Program-made: the position numbers and the translations under genes | Shown: positions 10,564 to 21,243 of the stretch, in pieces | Numbering within the stretch: the stretch's first letter is position 1 | How the letters are laid out: each line of letters starts with the position of its first letter | The notes under the pieces: generated by a model | Told to the model about the DNA's origin: nothing | What the model saw: the letters and a program-made list of their open reading frames with translations, nothing else | Databases searched by the model: none | Assembly (NCBI GenBank): GCA_047967505.1 | Contig: CM106539.1 | Direction: 5' to 3' (one strand) | From: Dipteris shenzhenensis | Taxonomy: Eukaryota > Polypodiophyta > Polypodiopsida > Gleicheniales | Length of the DNA: 64,000 nt

Positions 10564-10838
10564 TGATCCTACCTAAAGTGTCATTCATAATTGATGTTGC
10601 TATCATGGGCAGACACATGTAGGCATCCAAGCACAGAGTACACACTAAAAAGATTATGATGCAGGGTGCATGAATCTCCGATGCAAAATCTGGCAGTTGG
10701 AGCATCCTTCACTCCATTATCAACGAATTGCATAATTCTCAATGTGAATAGACTTGTTGATTAGTGGGGAGACATGTGATTTGTGTGGGTTCAGTCCTTT
10801 GTACATGCACATAATGCGTGCTAGGCTAGTCCATCAAG

Positions 10839-10842
<4 letters not shown>

Positions 10843-10897
<55 letters not shown>

Positions 10898-10922
10898 CCT
10901 CCCTCTCTCTCTCTCTCTCCCT

Positions 10923-10975
<53 letters not shown>
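10843..10975. repeat. (CT)n microsatellite, 133 bp
   Basis: Nearly pure CT dinucleotides, interrupted by a few CTCCCTCCC variants around 10893-10930. It is the longest such tract in the window, and the open frames across it are artefacts. Confidence 0.97.
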
Positions 10976-10980
<5 letters not shown>

Positions 10981-10999
10981 GCCAGCTATTTGATGATTT

Positions 11000-11945
11000 A
11001 CTAGAAAGATGAACAATTTTACGATGTGAGATGGGGGATTGCAAGTCTGTGGGGTGCTAAATGCACCATGCATCAATCTTCCTCTGCAACAAAATCTTTG
11101 TAAGCTTCCATTTGGCCAACACTCAACACAGTGTAGCTGTGATTAATAAGCTCCATTCATACTGAAGTTTCATTGGTGGTTTTGCAAGAGCCCATTCCTC
11201 TCATGGAGCTGACTGTGGGTGGAATGTTGTAGCCATCGACCAAGATCACATCATAAAAGTCCTTGGATCCCAGTTTAAAAGCACTAGAGTCCTTCTTCCT
11301 CTACAATCTCCGATCCAAACATATTAGAGGGTGGGAGGGGCTACTCCCTAATAATTTGTTCATCTAAGAGGTCTTAGTAACCAGACCGGTAATCATGCAG
11401 GGCTCTTTGGTCACGAACACGAGACTCAAAGCAAACAAGGGTGGCATGACACTCTAAGGATTATCTAGAAAAGAAGAGATCTAACTCCTTGGATGGGCAC
11501 AAGCATGTACAAAAGAATTTCTATTGTTATTGCCCATGACTACATGGGTAGTTTGATGTGCACAGAGGAGCATTGTGCTCATTGTGGAACGAGCACTAGA
11601 ATGACTCACTCTCCTTGCTTCACAAATCAAGCTCATAAACACAATGGAATTGGTAATTCAAACGTTCAGAATAGTGTGGATTGGCCTCTTTCCTAAAACA
11701 CATTTCACTTGGACAAGCCTTGCCTTTTATAGTGTCATAATAAATATAATCACTTCAAACAAAGAAAATTTATGGTAAGAGTAAGTAGTGTCCATGATGG
11801 TGTTTTGAAAATATGATGAATATGATGTTGTCTTGAATATTATGCTCGCTTCGGGAGAGTTAGCTATTGTTTTATTTTAATCCTACTCTATAAGAGACCA
11901 AACATTTTCATCAAGTAAATGTAACTAAAAAACAGTCTTTGTCTT
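11000..11945. other. No gene recognised
   Basis: Only short open frames occur here, for example 11493-11696, which contains a spaced Cys/His run (CTEEHCAHCG) without a recognisable family. Nothing else is supported. Confidence 0.4.
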
Positions 11946-11946
11946 C

Positions 11947-12129
11947 TTGATGTGGTTAAAAGTCTTCAAATTTAGTCTGTGGCTAATTATGCATAAGCCA
12001 ATATGGATTTCTAGTAGGGCTAGGGCAATTGGTTTCGAGGAGGATAGGTGTAGAGGATGCTACCAAGGAATGGAAGATATAGTTCATGAACTATCCCCCC
12101 TCTCTCCCTATCGTGAACTTAGAAGTTGA
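11947..12129 (+). pseudogene. LINE reverse transcriptase C-terminal (zf-RVT) remnant
   Basis: The sequence FKFSLWLIMHKPIWISSRAR followed by GFEEDRCRGCYQGMEDIVHE has the layout of the zf-RVT region at the end of plant LINE ORF2 proteins: an aromatic (W/L)xxxH segment, a basic run, then CxxC and an E-x-x-x-H element. The final C-P is lost and the frame closes soon after. The upstream RT is absent, so this is a fragment. A separate LINE tail lies at 59830-60172. Confidence 0.5.
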
Positions 12130-12735
12130 TCCAAAGTCAAGTCGTAGCTATCCCTTTTAACTATGCCTATATTTTATTGGCTAATAAGCCAGCTAGAATG
12201 AGTATGCTGATGCAAGTCAAGCATACCTAACATGGTGATGATGTACAGGTATGATGTGTGAAGCTAGAGGTCCTTCACAAGCTTTCCAAACAAGTGCATG
12301 AATGCCTTGAGAAGGAGGTAGTGACGGCCAACACTCAAGTCAATTTGGTAGCCCAAAGATGGATCCTACTTGCATACATTTTTGAAGGTATTCTAGAGCA
12401 AGATGGAACAGAGGGGCAATTAGTTGGTGGGAAAACTAAGGACATGGAACAAGGCAGAGGCACTGCTAGTCAAAAGGGTTAGGGTTTCCCTAGTGAATGA
12501 GTTCTTCCTCAAGGGATTTTCAAGCTAGGTGGAGTGGATTCCTCACCATTTGATAGAGACATTGAAACACTAGTCAAACATAAGAAACTTGGCCACCATA
12601 GCAAACTTCAAAAAGAAGCAACTAACCAAATAAGGAGTGGGGTCGAAGTTAGAATTATTGGCATATTCTAGTGTAATCCATAAGTGAGTTAGAGGCACTT
12701 TGCCCTCATTAGATGTTTTTCCCCCTAATCAATAA
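12130..12735. other. Short unassigned open frame, no recognised gene
   Basis: An open frame at 12258-12482 encodes a helical segment (LHKLSKQVHECLEKEVVTAN) and ends in a basic tail. It matches no family known to me and has no clear promoter or splice context. Confidence 0.2.
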
Positions 12736-12739
12736 TAGA

Positions 12740-13255
12740 TTTTAGAAGTTCATCGTACTTTAATATATTAGAGAAATATATATTAAATTATATTTATTTA
12801 AAGATATTTTATTGTTAGACTAAATGATACAAAAATGTAATAAAATATTAAAAATTTTAAAAAACTACAATACTAAAAAATTTTAATAAACTTATTTGTT
12901 TAAATATTTGTTATTACTAATTTAATATATTTATCAAAATATATTATTCTAAATGATATTGTAGTAGATTTTAGAAGAGTTCACTTTAGAAATCTATATA
13001 ATTCATATTTTATTATACTAAAAAATGTTTGAAATATATCTCCATATAATCATATATTTTGATAATTAGAATATACTCAATACGATTTAATAAATATAAT
13101 ATTTATAGAATATTATTACATATTTCAAATATATTCTATATTTATATACTTACACAATATAATATTTGTTATTTATTTATATTTTAATATATTAATAAAC
13201 TATATAGTAAAATTTATTATATTTGATGTTATTTTATTTTATATTTTATATAAAA
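12740..13255. repeat. Extremely AT-rich low-complexity block
   Basis: About 500 bp are almost entirely A and T, with repeated ATATTTAT, TAATATAT and TTTTATAT strings. There is no coding content. Confidence 0.8.
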
Positions 13256-13612
13256 TAACCTAGCATTACTAACCTTAACATTATAAACTAACCTGAAGGT
13301 TTAGAACTAACCTAGACGAACCTAAAAATTTTAAACTAGTAACCTAAACTAATGTTACTAACCTAAACGTTTAGAGCTAATGTTAACACTAACCAAATGT
13401 TTAGAACTAACATATCATTAACACTAACCAAATGTTTAGACTAACCTAATATTTTAGACTAACTGAATGTTTTAGACTAACCAAATGTTTTTAACCTAAT
13501 GTTTAGACTAACCGCATATTTTAAACTAACCTATCGTTAACACTAACTGAATATTTAGACTGTACTAACGTATGGAAACCTAACATACTAACCTAAATTT
13601 TGCAAAACCTAA
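13256..13612. repeat. Degenerate minisatellite, ACTAACC-AATGTTTAGA type
   Basis: A unit of roughly 20-30 bases resembling CTAACCTAAATGTTTAGA recurs more than a dozen times with substitutions, for example near 13383-13402, 13420-13440 and 13483-13512. No stop-free frame crosses it. Confidence 0.75.
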
Positions 13613-13639
13613 AGTATACGTACTTACCTCTCGTGCTCT

Positions 13640-14130
13640 TTGCATCGCCCTTGATTGCAACATTGCCATCGCCATTGCCCTGCTGCCCCTACATCTCCAT
13701 CCTAGCCTCACAGTCGCCATCGCCCTCTGCCCAGCCTCATGGTCACCATCTCCCTTGCCCTCATGGTCACCATCGATAGGAACAACACCCTCACACTCAC
13801 CATCATCGACTAGATCGATGCCCACGCCCTCATGATCACCATTAATGGAAATCACGAGATCAATGCCCACACAGTCTCCCTTGAGAGCATCTACTTTGAT
13901 CACTGCACGGTCACCCTTGACAAGAACTACCTTTGCAATGCCACCATCACGACCGCTATCGGAGTCACCAATGCCATCACCATCACTATCGAACGGAATG
14001 GTGCTAGCAGTCTTCACTGGAGCAGAGAAAAGATCAACGGCAATCTTCAATCGTGGAGTTGGAATAGAGATAAGATCATCAGCTGGGAGGCCATCACGGG
14101 CTGCAATGGGACTCCATCTCTCACAGAGGT
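13640..14130. repeat. GC-richer CATCGCC/GGTCACCAT repeat block
   Basis: Repeated CATCGCC, CTCATGGTCACCAT and CACCATCACC motifs create open frames on both strands. The minus frame at 13580-14050 has recurring DGDHEG units and no domain. I treat it as repetitive rather than coding; the sharp rise in GC over its AT-rich neighbours is notable. Confidence 0.5.
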
Positions 14131-14145
14131 AGGCCTATGCTCCAA

Positions 14146-14255
14146 CTCTCCCTCTCTCTCTCTCACAGCTTTCTCTTCCTCTCTCTCTCTCTCTCTCTCA
14201 GAGCTTTCTCTCACATAGATCTCTCTCTCTCTCTCTCTCTCTCACACGCTTGCTT

Positions 14256-14295
<40 letters not shown>

Positions 14296-14364
14296 GTGCT
14301 CGCTCTCTCTTACTCAAAGTCTCTCTCACTCTCTCTTTCTCAAAGTCTCTCTTACTCTCTATCT
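14146..14364. repeat. Compound (CT)n microsatellite
   Basis: CT tracts are interrupted by CACAGCTTT, CAGAGCTTT and CTCGCTTGCT variants. It lies directly before the palindrome array. Confidence 0.95.
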
Positions 14365-14459
14365 CTATCTCTCAAAATGCTAAATATAGTAACCTAAATA
14401 ATTTAAGCTCTTTTTAGGTTTCAATTTTTACAATTTGGGGAGATGAAGACATAATTTAG

Positions 14460-16860
14460 AAACCGATCTTGGCCTTCAACCTCCTTGATCGGTTTTAAAA
14501 CCGATCCCAGGTGGAGGGATGTTGAGCAAAGGCTAGGCTCTTTACATCCCAACCAAGATCTTACTTGAACATGAAATGCCTTGCAGTTGTTCTTCATCCC
14601 CCAACCATGATTGGTTTTGAAACCAATCTTCTTCGGTCTTCAAGGATCTTGCCCTTACTCTTTAGCTTTCCATCAAAGATCAGTTTTGAAACCGATTTTG
14701 ATTGCGGCGGTGATAAAGGAAAAAGGCCAAGCCTTCCATCTCCTAATGAAGACTTGGTACAAAACCGATCTTGGTGAAATCGAGCTTGAATTTGGGGGCT
14801 GACAATCACCTCCTATTCCAAGATTGGGTTCTAAAACCGATAATCATTGGAGGGATGAAGAGCAAACACCAGGTCTAGCAATTGCCCTCCTTCCCTCGAC
14901 CATGATTCAGTTTGAAACCATTCTTGTTCAGACTTGAAAGATCTTGCCCTTGCTCTTTATCCTTCATCAAAGATTGGTTTTGAAACCGATCTTCATTGAG
15001 CCTTCCATCCCCTAACCAAGATCAGTTTTAAAACTGGTCTTGGTAAACTTTAACTTGAATTTTTTATGACATTCATCTCCTAATCCATGATCAGTTTTAA
15101 AGTCGATCTTGGTTGGAGGATGAAGAGTGACGGCTAGGCTCTTTATCTCCTTACCAAGATCTTCCTTGGACATGAAAGGCCTAGCATTTTCCCTTCATCT
15201 CCCAATCATGATTGGTTTTGAAACCAATCTGATTCGGACTTGAAAGACTGACCCTTGCTCTTTAGCTTCCCATCAAAGATCGGTTTTAAAACCGATCTTG
15301 TTTGGGTTGATAAAAGAAAAAGGCCAAGCCTTCCATCCCCTAACCAAGACTAGTTTCAAAACTGATTTGGATGAAATTGACCTTTAATTTGGGGTCTGAT
15401 ATACACCTCCTAATCTAGGATTGGGTTCTAAAATCGATCTTTATCGAAGGGATGTAGATGAAACAGTAGGTCTAGCAAAGCCCTTCATCCCTCGACCATG
15501 ATGGGTTTTGAAACCAATCTTATTCAGACTTCAAAGACCTTGCCCTTGCTCTTTATCTTTTCATGAAATATCAGTTCTAAAATCGCAATCTTGATTGGGG
15601 CGATCAAGGAAAAAGGCTAGGCCTTCCATCCCCAAACCAAGACCGGTTTTAAAAATCGATCTAGGTGATATTGGACTTCAATTAGGGGGATGACATTCAC
15701 CTCTTGATCCAAGATTGGGCCTAAAACTAGTCTTGGTTACACGGATGAAGAGCAAAGGCTAAGCTCTTTATAGATCTTACTTGGACATGAAAGACATGGC
15801 ATTTTCCCTTCATCCCCCATGAAGCATGATTGGTCTTGAAACCAATCTTATTTGGACTTGATCAAGCCCTTGCTCTTTATCTTCCCATCAAAGATTGGTT
15901 TTGAAACCGATCTTCATTGGGGTAATGAAACCGATCTTCTTTTTTCCCTAACAAACATAGGTTTTGAAACCGATCTAGGTGAAATTGAAATTGAACTTAT
16001 GAGATGACATTCAAAAGCAGTCTTGGATTGTGAGAGGAATTGAAAAGCCTTTGGCCTTCATCACCTCAACATAGGATTTTACCTTCATACATTAATCCAT
16101 GAAAGTTTTCTTAGTTATAGGGGACAAAGGCCAAAAGATTTTACCTTCATACCCCAATCTATAACCAGTGACTATAAAATCGATCTTTGATTTAAACTAG
16201 ATCTTGGATTGTGGGATGAAGGTAAAAGCCTTCACTTTCATCCCCTCAATCAAGACCGGTTTTAAAACTGATCTTGGATTAGGAGATGAATGTTATCTCT
16301 CAAATTCAATGAATTTGAAGCCTTTGGCCTTATTTACCTCAACAAAGATAGGTTTTGAAGCCGATCTTGGTTGAAGGGAATGAAGTCATAACGCGTTTAT
16401 CTTCATCCCTCAATCCAAAACCGGTTTTAAAACTGATCTTGATCAATCTTGGTTGAAGGGAATGAAGTCATAACACGTTTATCTTCATCCCTCAATCCAA
16501 AACCGGTTTTAAAACTGATCCTGGATCAGGATCAGTTTTAAAACCGGTTTTGGATTGAGGGATGAAGATAAACGCGTAATCCAGGATCAGTTTTAAAACC
16601 GGTTTTGGATTGAGGGATGAAGATAAACGCGTTATGACTTCATTCCCTTCAACCAAGATTGGCTTCAAAACCTATCTTTGTTGAGGTACATAAGGCCAAA
16701 GGCTTTTACCTTCATTCCCAAATCTAAGCTCGATTTTAAAACGTTCTTGGTTTCAAACCTGATCTTGGATTGTTGGATGAATTTAAAGCCTTTAGCCTTC
16801 AACCCCTCTACCAACATTGGTTTTGAAACCAATCTTGGTTGGAGAAATGTAGGGAAAACG
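14460..16860. repeat. Array of about 30 palindromes related to GATCGGTTTTAAAACCGATC
   Basis: Perfect 20-base palindromes occur at 14487-14506 and 15278-15297. Near-perfect ones (GATTGGTTTTGAAACCRATC) occur at 14609, 14972, 15210 and 15893. About thirty recognisable versions occur in 2.4 kb. The symmetry extends outward: CTTCATCCC and CCAAGAT on the left often mirror ATCTTGG and GGGATGAAG on the right, so the full hairpin can exceed 50 bases. A higher-order period of about 300 bp is visible: equivalent copies centre near 14616, 14909, 15217, 15507 and 15833, each followed about 68 bp later by the next palindrome. The array ends about 200 bp before the ParB-like gene, and two more versions sit in that gene's intron. 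Confidence 0.9.
16363..16657. repeat. Large inverted repeat of 80-bp units at the right side of the array
   Basis: Two direct copies of a unit (about 16363-16445 and 16446-16523) run TTGGTTGAAGGGAATGAAG, a CGTTTATC segment, TCCCTCAATCC and AAAACCGGTTTTAAAACTGATC. They are followed by two inverted copies, a partial one at 16527-16578 and a full one at 16580-16657. The nearest arms, 16472-16523 and 16527-16578, are nearly perfect complements around a 3-base centre at 16524-16526. The DNA or RNA could form a long stem. Confidence 0.92.
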
Positions 16861-17059
16861 CTAGGCTCTTTATCCCTAACCTTTGAATCTTGGACGAGAG
16901 TTTGTTTATTTTTGTGTTCATGTAACAATTTAAGTTATTCAAAAATGCAAAGTAAATTATGCATATGTAATGTGCTTGTGGCTGGGTTGTGTTGGTGTTT
17001 TCTTATGTTTGATTCGAGATTGTGTTTTGAAATAGGACATGGCAAGTAAGATCACCTAA

Positions 17060-19345
17060 ATGTCGACTAAGAAGTTAAAAGGAAAGAGAGTAAGTGGAAA
17101 GACCGATGATAATAGTGCAACCAGTAAGAAGAGCAAGCCCTCTCATGATGTTTGTAATGGTTGCAATGATCCAAAGTGGGGATGGTATGGAGACACATAT
17201 AGTGAAAGTGGGAAGATTTTCAAGAAGGTCCACTTGTACATTAAAGGAAACGATTCTTTGGTCTTTGAAGATGTCAGCCGTGTAACAGAAGTAAATAAGG
17301 GAATAGTGGGTCAAGAAGGTGATGAGGCTGTCTTCGTCCACGTCAGCTCAAAAGTCTACTACCTATCACGTACTTATTATGACGACTCAAAACATAAGAA
17401 GGGCAAGAAGGATTCCATGGGCAAAATGGGTTGGAATATTGTGATTGATGAAAGCATAACTTTTGACTTGATTGTTGACGCAATCAACACAATGTCTCAT
17501 ACCATTAAAATGCCAAGAAAAATAGGTGAGGGTGATTCAACACCAGGAATACTGGGGAGGTCCATGAAATAGCCTTGGTGACTATCATTGAAGCAGAGCC
17601 ATTGAGGATAGCACCATCAGAGTAGGAAATCATCGATTGGACGGAGAAAGGAGAGGGGGTCGACAATTTTCAAAATTACTATTCTTTTGGCTCAAAAGGG
17701 TTCTTAATCCTAGTTTGAATTGTATACAAGCACCGATTGATTATGTGTACAGACCCCTCGTGGCACAAATGTTTGCAATTTGATCAAAGAATTCTGCATG
17801 AATACAAGAGACTGCTCCACAAAAGCAAATGTAATGCCATATGATCCAAACACCAATTTGCCACTCACTAACGTGTCATCTAAAGACATATACACATACT
17901 CTTATTGGGTATTGTCAGGGCAGCACTCAGTTGAAGCAGCCAGAATTTTGCAATTGAGTGATTTTCCATCAGTCCAACAAATCAAAGGTGTTTATGCAAA
18001 AACAACCAGAAGAACAGTATTGAATTGTCCAAATCATATTTGTTGGATAATTTTGCGAAAAGCCAATGAGGAACTTCAGAAGAACATGAAGGATGCGCTT
18101 TATGCAGAATAGCTAAAGCAACTACAGAGCCAATGGGTTGCATTCGAGAGCCCAAAGAAGCCAAAAGCGGGAGCTGCTAAAGGACACAAATCACGAAAAG
18201 AATGGGATGTAAGCATTTCTTCTATCATTCTATTTTTGAAAGTTGCTATCTTTGTGATATTCTTCATTGATGATAGAAGATTGGTTTTGAAACCATTTTA
18301 TAAAAAAGTGAGTGTCATTCTATGTTGTTTTTCCTTCTTTCTCTTTCTTGTGTAAGCTCGGTTTTAAAACCGATCTTTAGAATAGTGTGTCATATATGCT
18401 ATATTGTTGTTATGCAGGACTCTATTGATACTCTGCATGTGTCTTTTGGAAAGAGTTTCAACCAAAAAGATATTTACATGATTATATGTTCAGATGATCT
18501 CTTCGAAGGATGGATGGAAATCATGCATAGATATGTCAAGGGAAATTTACCAAATCAAAAGGGTGGGGTATCGATCGAGGAGATGAGCACAGTGCAAGTT
18601 CCCACTTTTGGTAAAGTGGGAGAGATCACTCGAGCAAAGGGCAATAAAAGACTAGGACTGACAATGTTTCGCTATTTATTGGGCATGGAGGACTCCATGA
18701 TATTGGCTTTGCAACATGAAACCTTAGAGAGAAAGGTGATCTTATCTGGTTCCAAGGCAACAAGCATTAAAACCATGGAAGAAAGGTGTTGGGAAATGAA
18801 AAGTGATAAAGTCCTTCAGCTAGAGATTGTTGCTTTCCTCAAGGCAAAGTCACAAGACAATATGGGTAAGAGTTGGGAGGAACTGAAACTTTTTTATGAT
18901 ATCAATGATGATAGGTATCAGATTATATATGGGTATTGCAATGAGTGGTTGAAAGACTGCTTAAATCCCAGTAAGCTGACAGATATGATGCTACCTCAAA
19001 TTGCATTGACATTCCTTTCTTGGATACATAACTCTAAATTGGGTACCTCCAGTCAAAGTGTGAAAGAAATGCCATGGAAGACTGTAAATGCTGGAGGTAA
19101 GTTAGAGGGACTAGATAGTATGAATAGATACATAGAGCAACGAAGAATTGGAGTAGTTGTTCTTGATATGCAAGCACCTCTAAAGCAGGACTGAAACGTG
19201 TCTCTCTTTGACAAATTCTTTAGAATGCTAAATGAAATAACACATGAAGCACCGAATTATGGATTACTCGCCTTTGTTTTGATAAAAAATGTTTCATATT
19301 TGTTAGAAGCAATCCAAGGCCTAGACTTGCAATTCAAGTATCAGT
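17060..19345 (+). pseudogene. ParB/Srx-like plus DNA-methyltransferase-like gene, frameshifted and truncated
   Basis: Two exons are supported, 17060-18208 and 18418 onward, joined by a 209-bp intron (GTAAGC to GCAG, phase 0). The N-terminal 170 codons are open (basic start, CNGCNDPKWGWYGD motif) and unassigned. Frame changes near 17550, 17700 and 17770 and TAGs at 17623 and about 18110 follow. The region APIDYVYRPLVAQMF (17730-17772) followed by YWVLSGQHSVEAARIL (17903-17950) resembles ParB/sulfiredoxin-fold proteins, whose hallmark is a hydrophobic strand then GxHRxxAA; here the Arg is Ser. The second exon is open for 258 codons. It ends in IGVVVLDMQAPLKQD, a TGA at 19192, and in-frame FDKFFRMLNEITHEAPNYGL, which resembles motif IV (DPPY) and the next helix of N6/N4 DNA methyltransferases. 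Copia sequence replaces the rest at about 19345. ParB-methylase pairings are known in phages and plasmids; a plant mobile gene of this type is inference. Confidence 0.45.
18272..18376. repeat. Two array-type palindromes inside the intron of the ParB-like gene
   Basis: GATTGGTTTTGAAACCATTT starts near 18272 and GCTCGGTTTTAAAACCGATC lies at about 18357-18376. Both match the palindrome of the 14460-16860 array and both lie within the 18209-18417 intron, outside the array itself. Confidence 0.85.
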
Positions 19346-19700
19346 GTTCGACCTAATATATTTTTAACCAAAGCTAGCCATTTTTGAAATACCTGGAACA
19401 CATTGCTCTTCTGAGCCATAGCATAAGTCCACACTTTCCTAGCTGCATCATCAATGAATGTCACATAGTATTCAACCTCACCTAATGACTGTGTAGGTAT
19501 GGGGACACATACGTCTGAATACACTAAATCAAGCTTTTCAAGCTCTTTCTTTCCCCTTGTTTTATGGGCTGATTTAGTCTACTTCCATAGAGACAATGCT
19601 CACAAAATTCAAAGTTGAAAAAACTCAAATGCGGTACATAACCCAAATGGCATAAGAGTTTCATTCCATTGGGCTATGGTAGCCCCATACATCTCAAGAA
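19345..19700 (-). pseudogene. Ty1/Copia gag-pre-integrase and integrase N-terminal fragment
   Basis: Reading on the minus strand, FEFCEHCLYGS (the CxxC half of the HHCC zinc domain) is followed after a frameshift by LVYSDVCVPIPTQSLGEVEY, YVTFIDDAARKVWTYAMAQK and VFQVFQKWLALVK. These are the integrase start with the first catalytic Asp (YSDV). Homology stops at about LVKN (19345-19360), before the second Asp, exactly where the in-frame ParB-like/methyltransferase gene also stops. This junction is therefore an insertion or rearrangement point. The rest of pol is absent. Confidence 0.8.
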
Positions 19701-19990
19701 GCACCTCGATCCGAAGCTCCTCTCCCACACACACACCACCAGCCCGATGTTGTGGTGCTTTGATATAAGTTGTGAGTTCACAACAACGAAAGCAAAAAAC
19801 AAGAGCGAGTGAGAGCCAGAGAGGAACACACAGATTTGTGGGTGCTGAACCACCCTTATCTTCTATGTCATTCATATATATATGTTGAGTATTGTGTACA
19901 TAACCAGGGTTAAGGCACAGTGTCCTTTAATCCCCACACATGGCTATTGATCATGAGTATTTCATGGTTATATATAGTTGTATTTGGTAT
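19700..19990 (-). other. Copia leader/LTR-like sequence
   Basis: Beyond the pre-integrase piece (higher coordinates, 5' on the minus strand) the sequence has CA-rich and GAGAG-rich stretches. The string TTGATATAAGTTGTGAGTTCACAAC near 19758-19782 resembles a degraded junction of primer binding site and LTR. No matching second LTR was found. Confidence 0.25.
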
Positions 19991-19998
19991 CCACTGTG

Positions 19999-20691
19999 TC
20001 AACTATTCAATTCCTTTTCTATCATTTCATGTGTTATTTGATGTGAGAGCAAAGTAAGAACCTTGGGTAGTAAAACACATTGCATGCATTCTTTTCTATC
20101 ATGCCCCTCATTATGGTGTATATGATGCTGTAAAGGCCCCCTAGGTAGATTAGTTTGCTCAAATAATTTATGTCTTGTAATGGGATAAGACATAATTTGA
20201 TAGGTTGAAGAGCTTGCATCCATGAAGATAGGCTTAACCTCATCATATTTATCGTTAAAAAAAAATAAAGTGTGTGCATAAATTGGAATGGACCCTTAGC
20301 CTTAGCCATGTATTCAATAATGTAGTCATCTACATTCTTATCTCTGAGGCTATAATACCATTTATCATCCCAATTAATAGCATCCTCCTAGGAGGTAAAT
20401 GAGGGATCATAGCATTTAACCATAGCAACTTTTATGGGTACTAGAAATCTCAAAAGAAATAGACCCTAGTAGTGAGGACTCCCTTGGTCTATGATTTTTA
20501 TGGATATACAAACCCATAAAGACAAGAACAAAGCTTGTCCATTTTCTTTTGGTGCCTCTTTCTGTTATAAAAAACTCTATGAATCTATTGCAAGTAGAGT
20601 TTCTTAGAGGTGCCCTCTTGAATCCACGGACTATGCCCTTCTTCAATAAAAGCCTATGACTTCTTAATTTTATAGATATGAAGCTTTCCAT
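19999..20691 (-). pseudogene. Decayed ORF of unknown family
   Basis: Minus-strand frames read in order KGIVRGFKRAPLRNSTCNRF (near 20600), NWDDKWYYSLRDKNVDDYII (about 20380-20320), DKYDEVKPIFMDASSSTYQI (about 20260-20190) and ITHEMIEKELNS with a stop at 19999. Changes of frame separate them. The residue mix is protein-like, but I recognise no domain. It may be another mobile-element ORF, since it lies beside a copia fragment. Confidence 0.3.
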
Positions 20692-20692
20692 C

Positions 20693-21155
20693 TATTTAGT
20701 ATCACTTCTTGGGAGGGAAATTCGATAAAAGTTGGAGAAGTTTTGTTTACAAAGTATTTATTTTATTATTGCGTAGTAACTGCTTGTAAATTTTATTCGA
20801 AGACAAACTTTAAGAAGAGGGACTAATCATGATTAGCATTTGATCAACTCTAAATGGTGGTCATGAAAATCTTTCCAAATAATCATGTTGACAATGTCTA
20901 TTTTGGTGTTGTCTTAGATGGTGGTAGATTGTAGTTTGAACATTAAAAGACTATGGGAGGCTTAGATTGCTTTCCACATTTGTAGTTTTCCATCTATTTG
21001 ATATCACTTCCTGGTAGGGAATTTTGATCAAAGTTGGAGAGCTTTGTTTACAAAGCATAATGGGCCTTATGATATTTTACATTACATAGTGCTCATTTCT
21101 AATTTTATAAATAGAAAAACTCTAAAAAGAGGACTAATCATGCTTATCATTTCGT
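20693..21155. repeat. Diverged direct repeat, spacing about 300 bp
   Basis: The segments starting at 20697 and 20997 share TATCACTTC-TGG-AGGGAA, AAAGTTGGAGA, TTTGTTTACAAAG and later GAGGACTAATCATG, with substitutions and indels. Confidence 0.6.
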
Positions 21156-21175
21156 GAGAATTATTGCAGCTGGAG

Positions 21176-21202
21176 ATGATAGATAGATCGATAGATAAAT
21201 AA

Positions 21203-21241
<39 letters not shown>
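21176..21241. repeat. (GATA)n-(GA)n microsatellite
   Basis: GATAGATAGATCGATAGATA passes into about 38 bp of pure GA. Confidence 0.95.

Positions 21242-21243
<2 letters not shown>

Noticed and set aside
10754-11076. Open frames across the CT microsatellite on both strands
   Set aside because: Any (CT)n tract is open in several frames; the predicted Ser-Leu and Glu-Arg runs are artefacts.
13580-14050. 156-codon minus-strand frame with DGDHEG repeats
   Set aside because: It follows simple CATCGCC/GGTCACC repeats, other frames are open too, and no domain is visible.
14487-16860. CRISPR-like array
   Set aside because: Repeats are palindromic but variable and spacers are themselves repetitive with a 300-bp higher-order period; no cas genes and the context is a plant nuclear genome.
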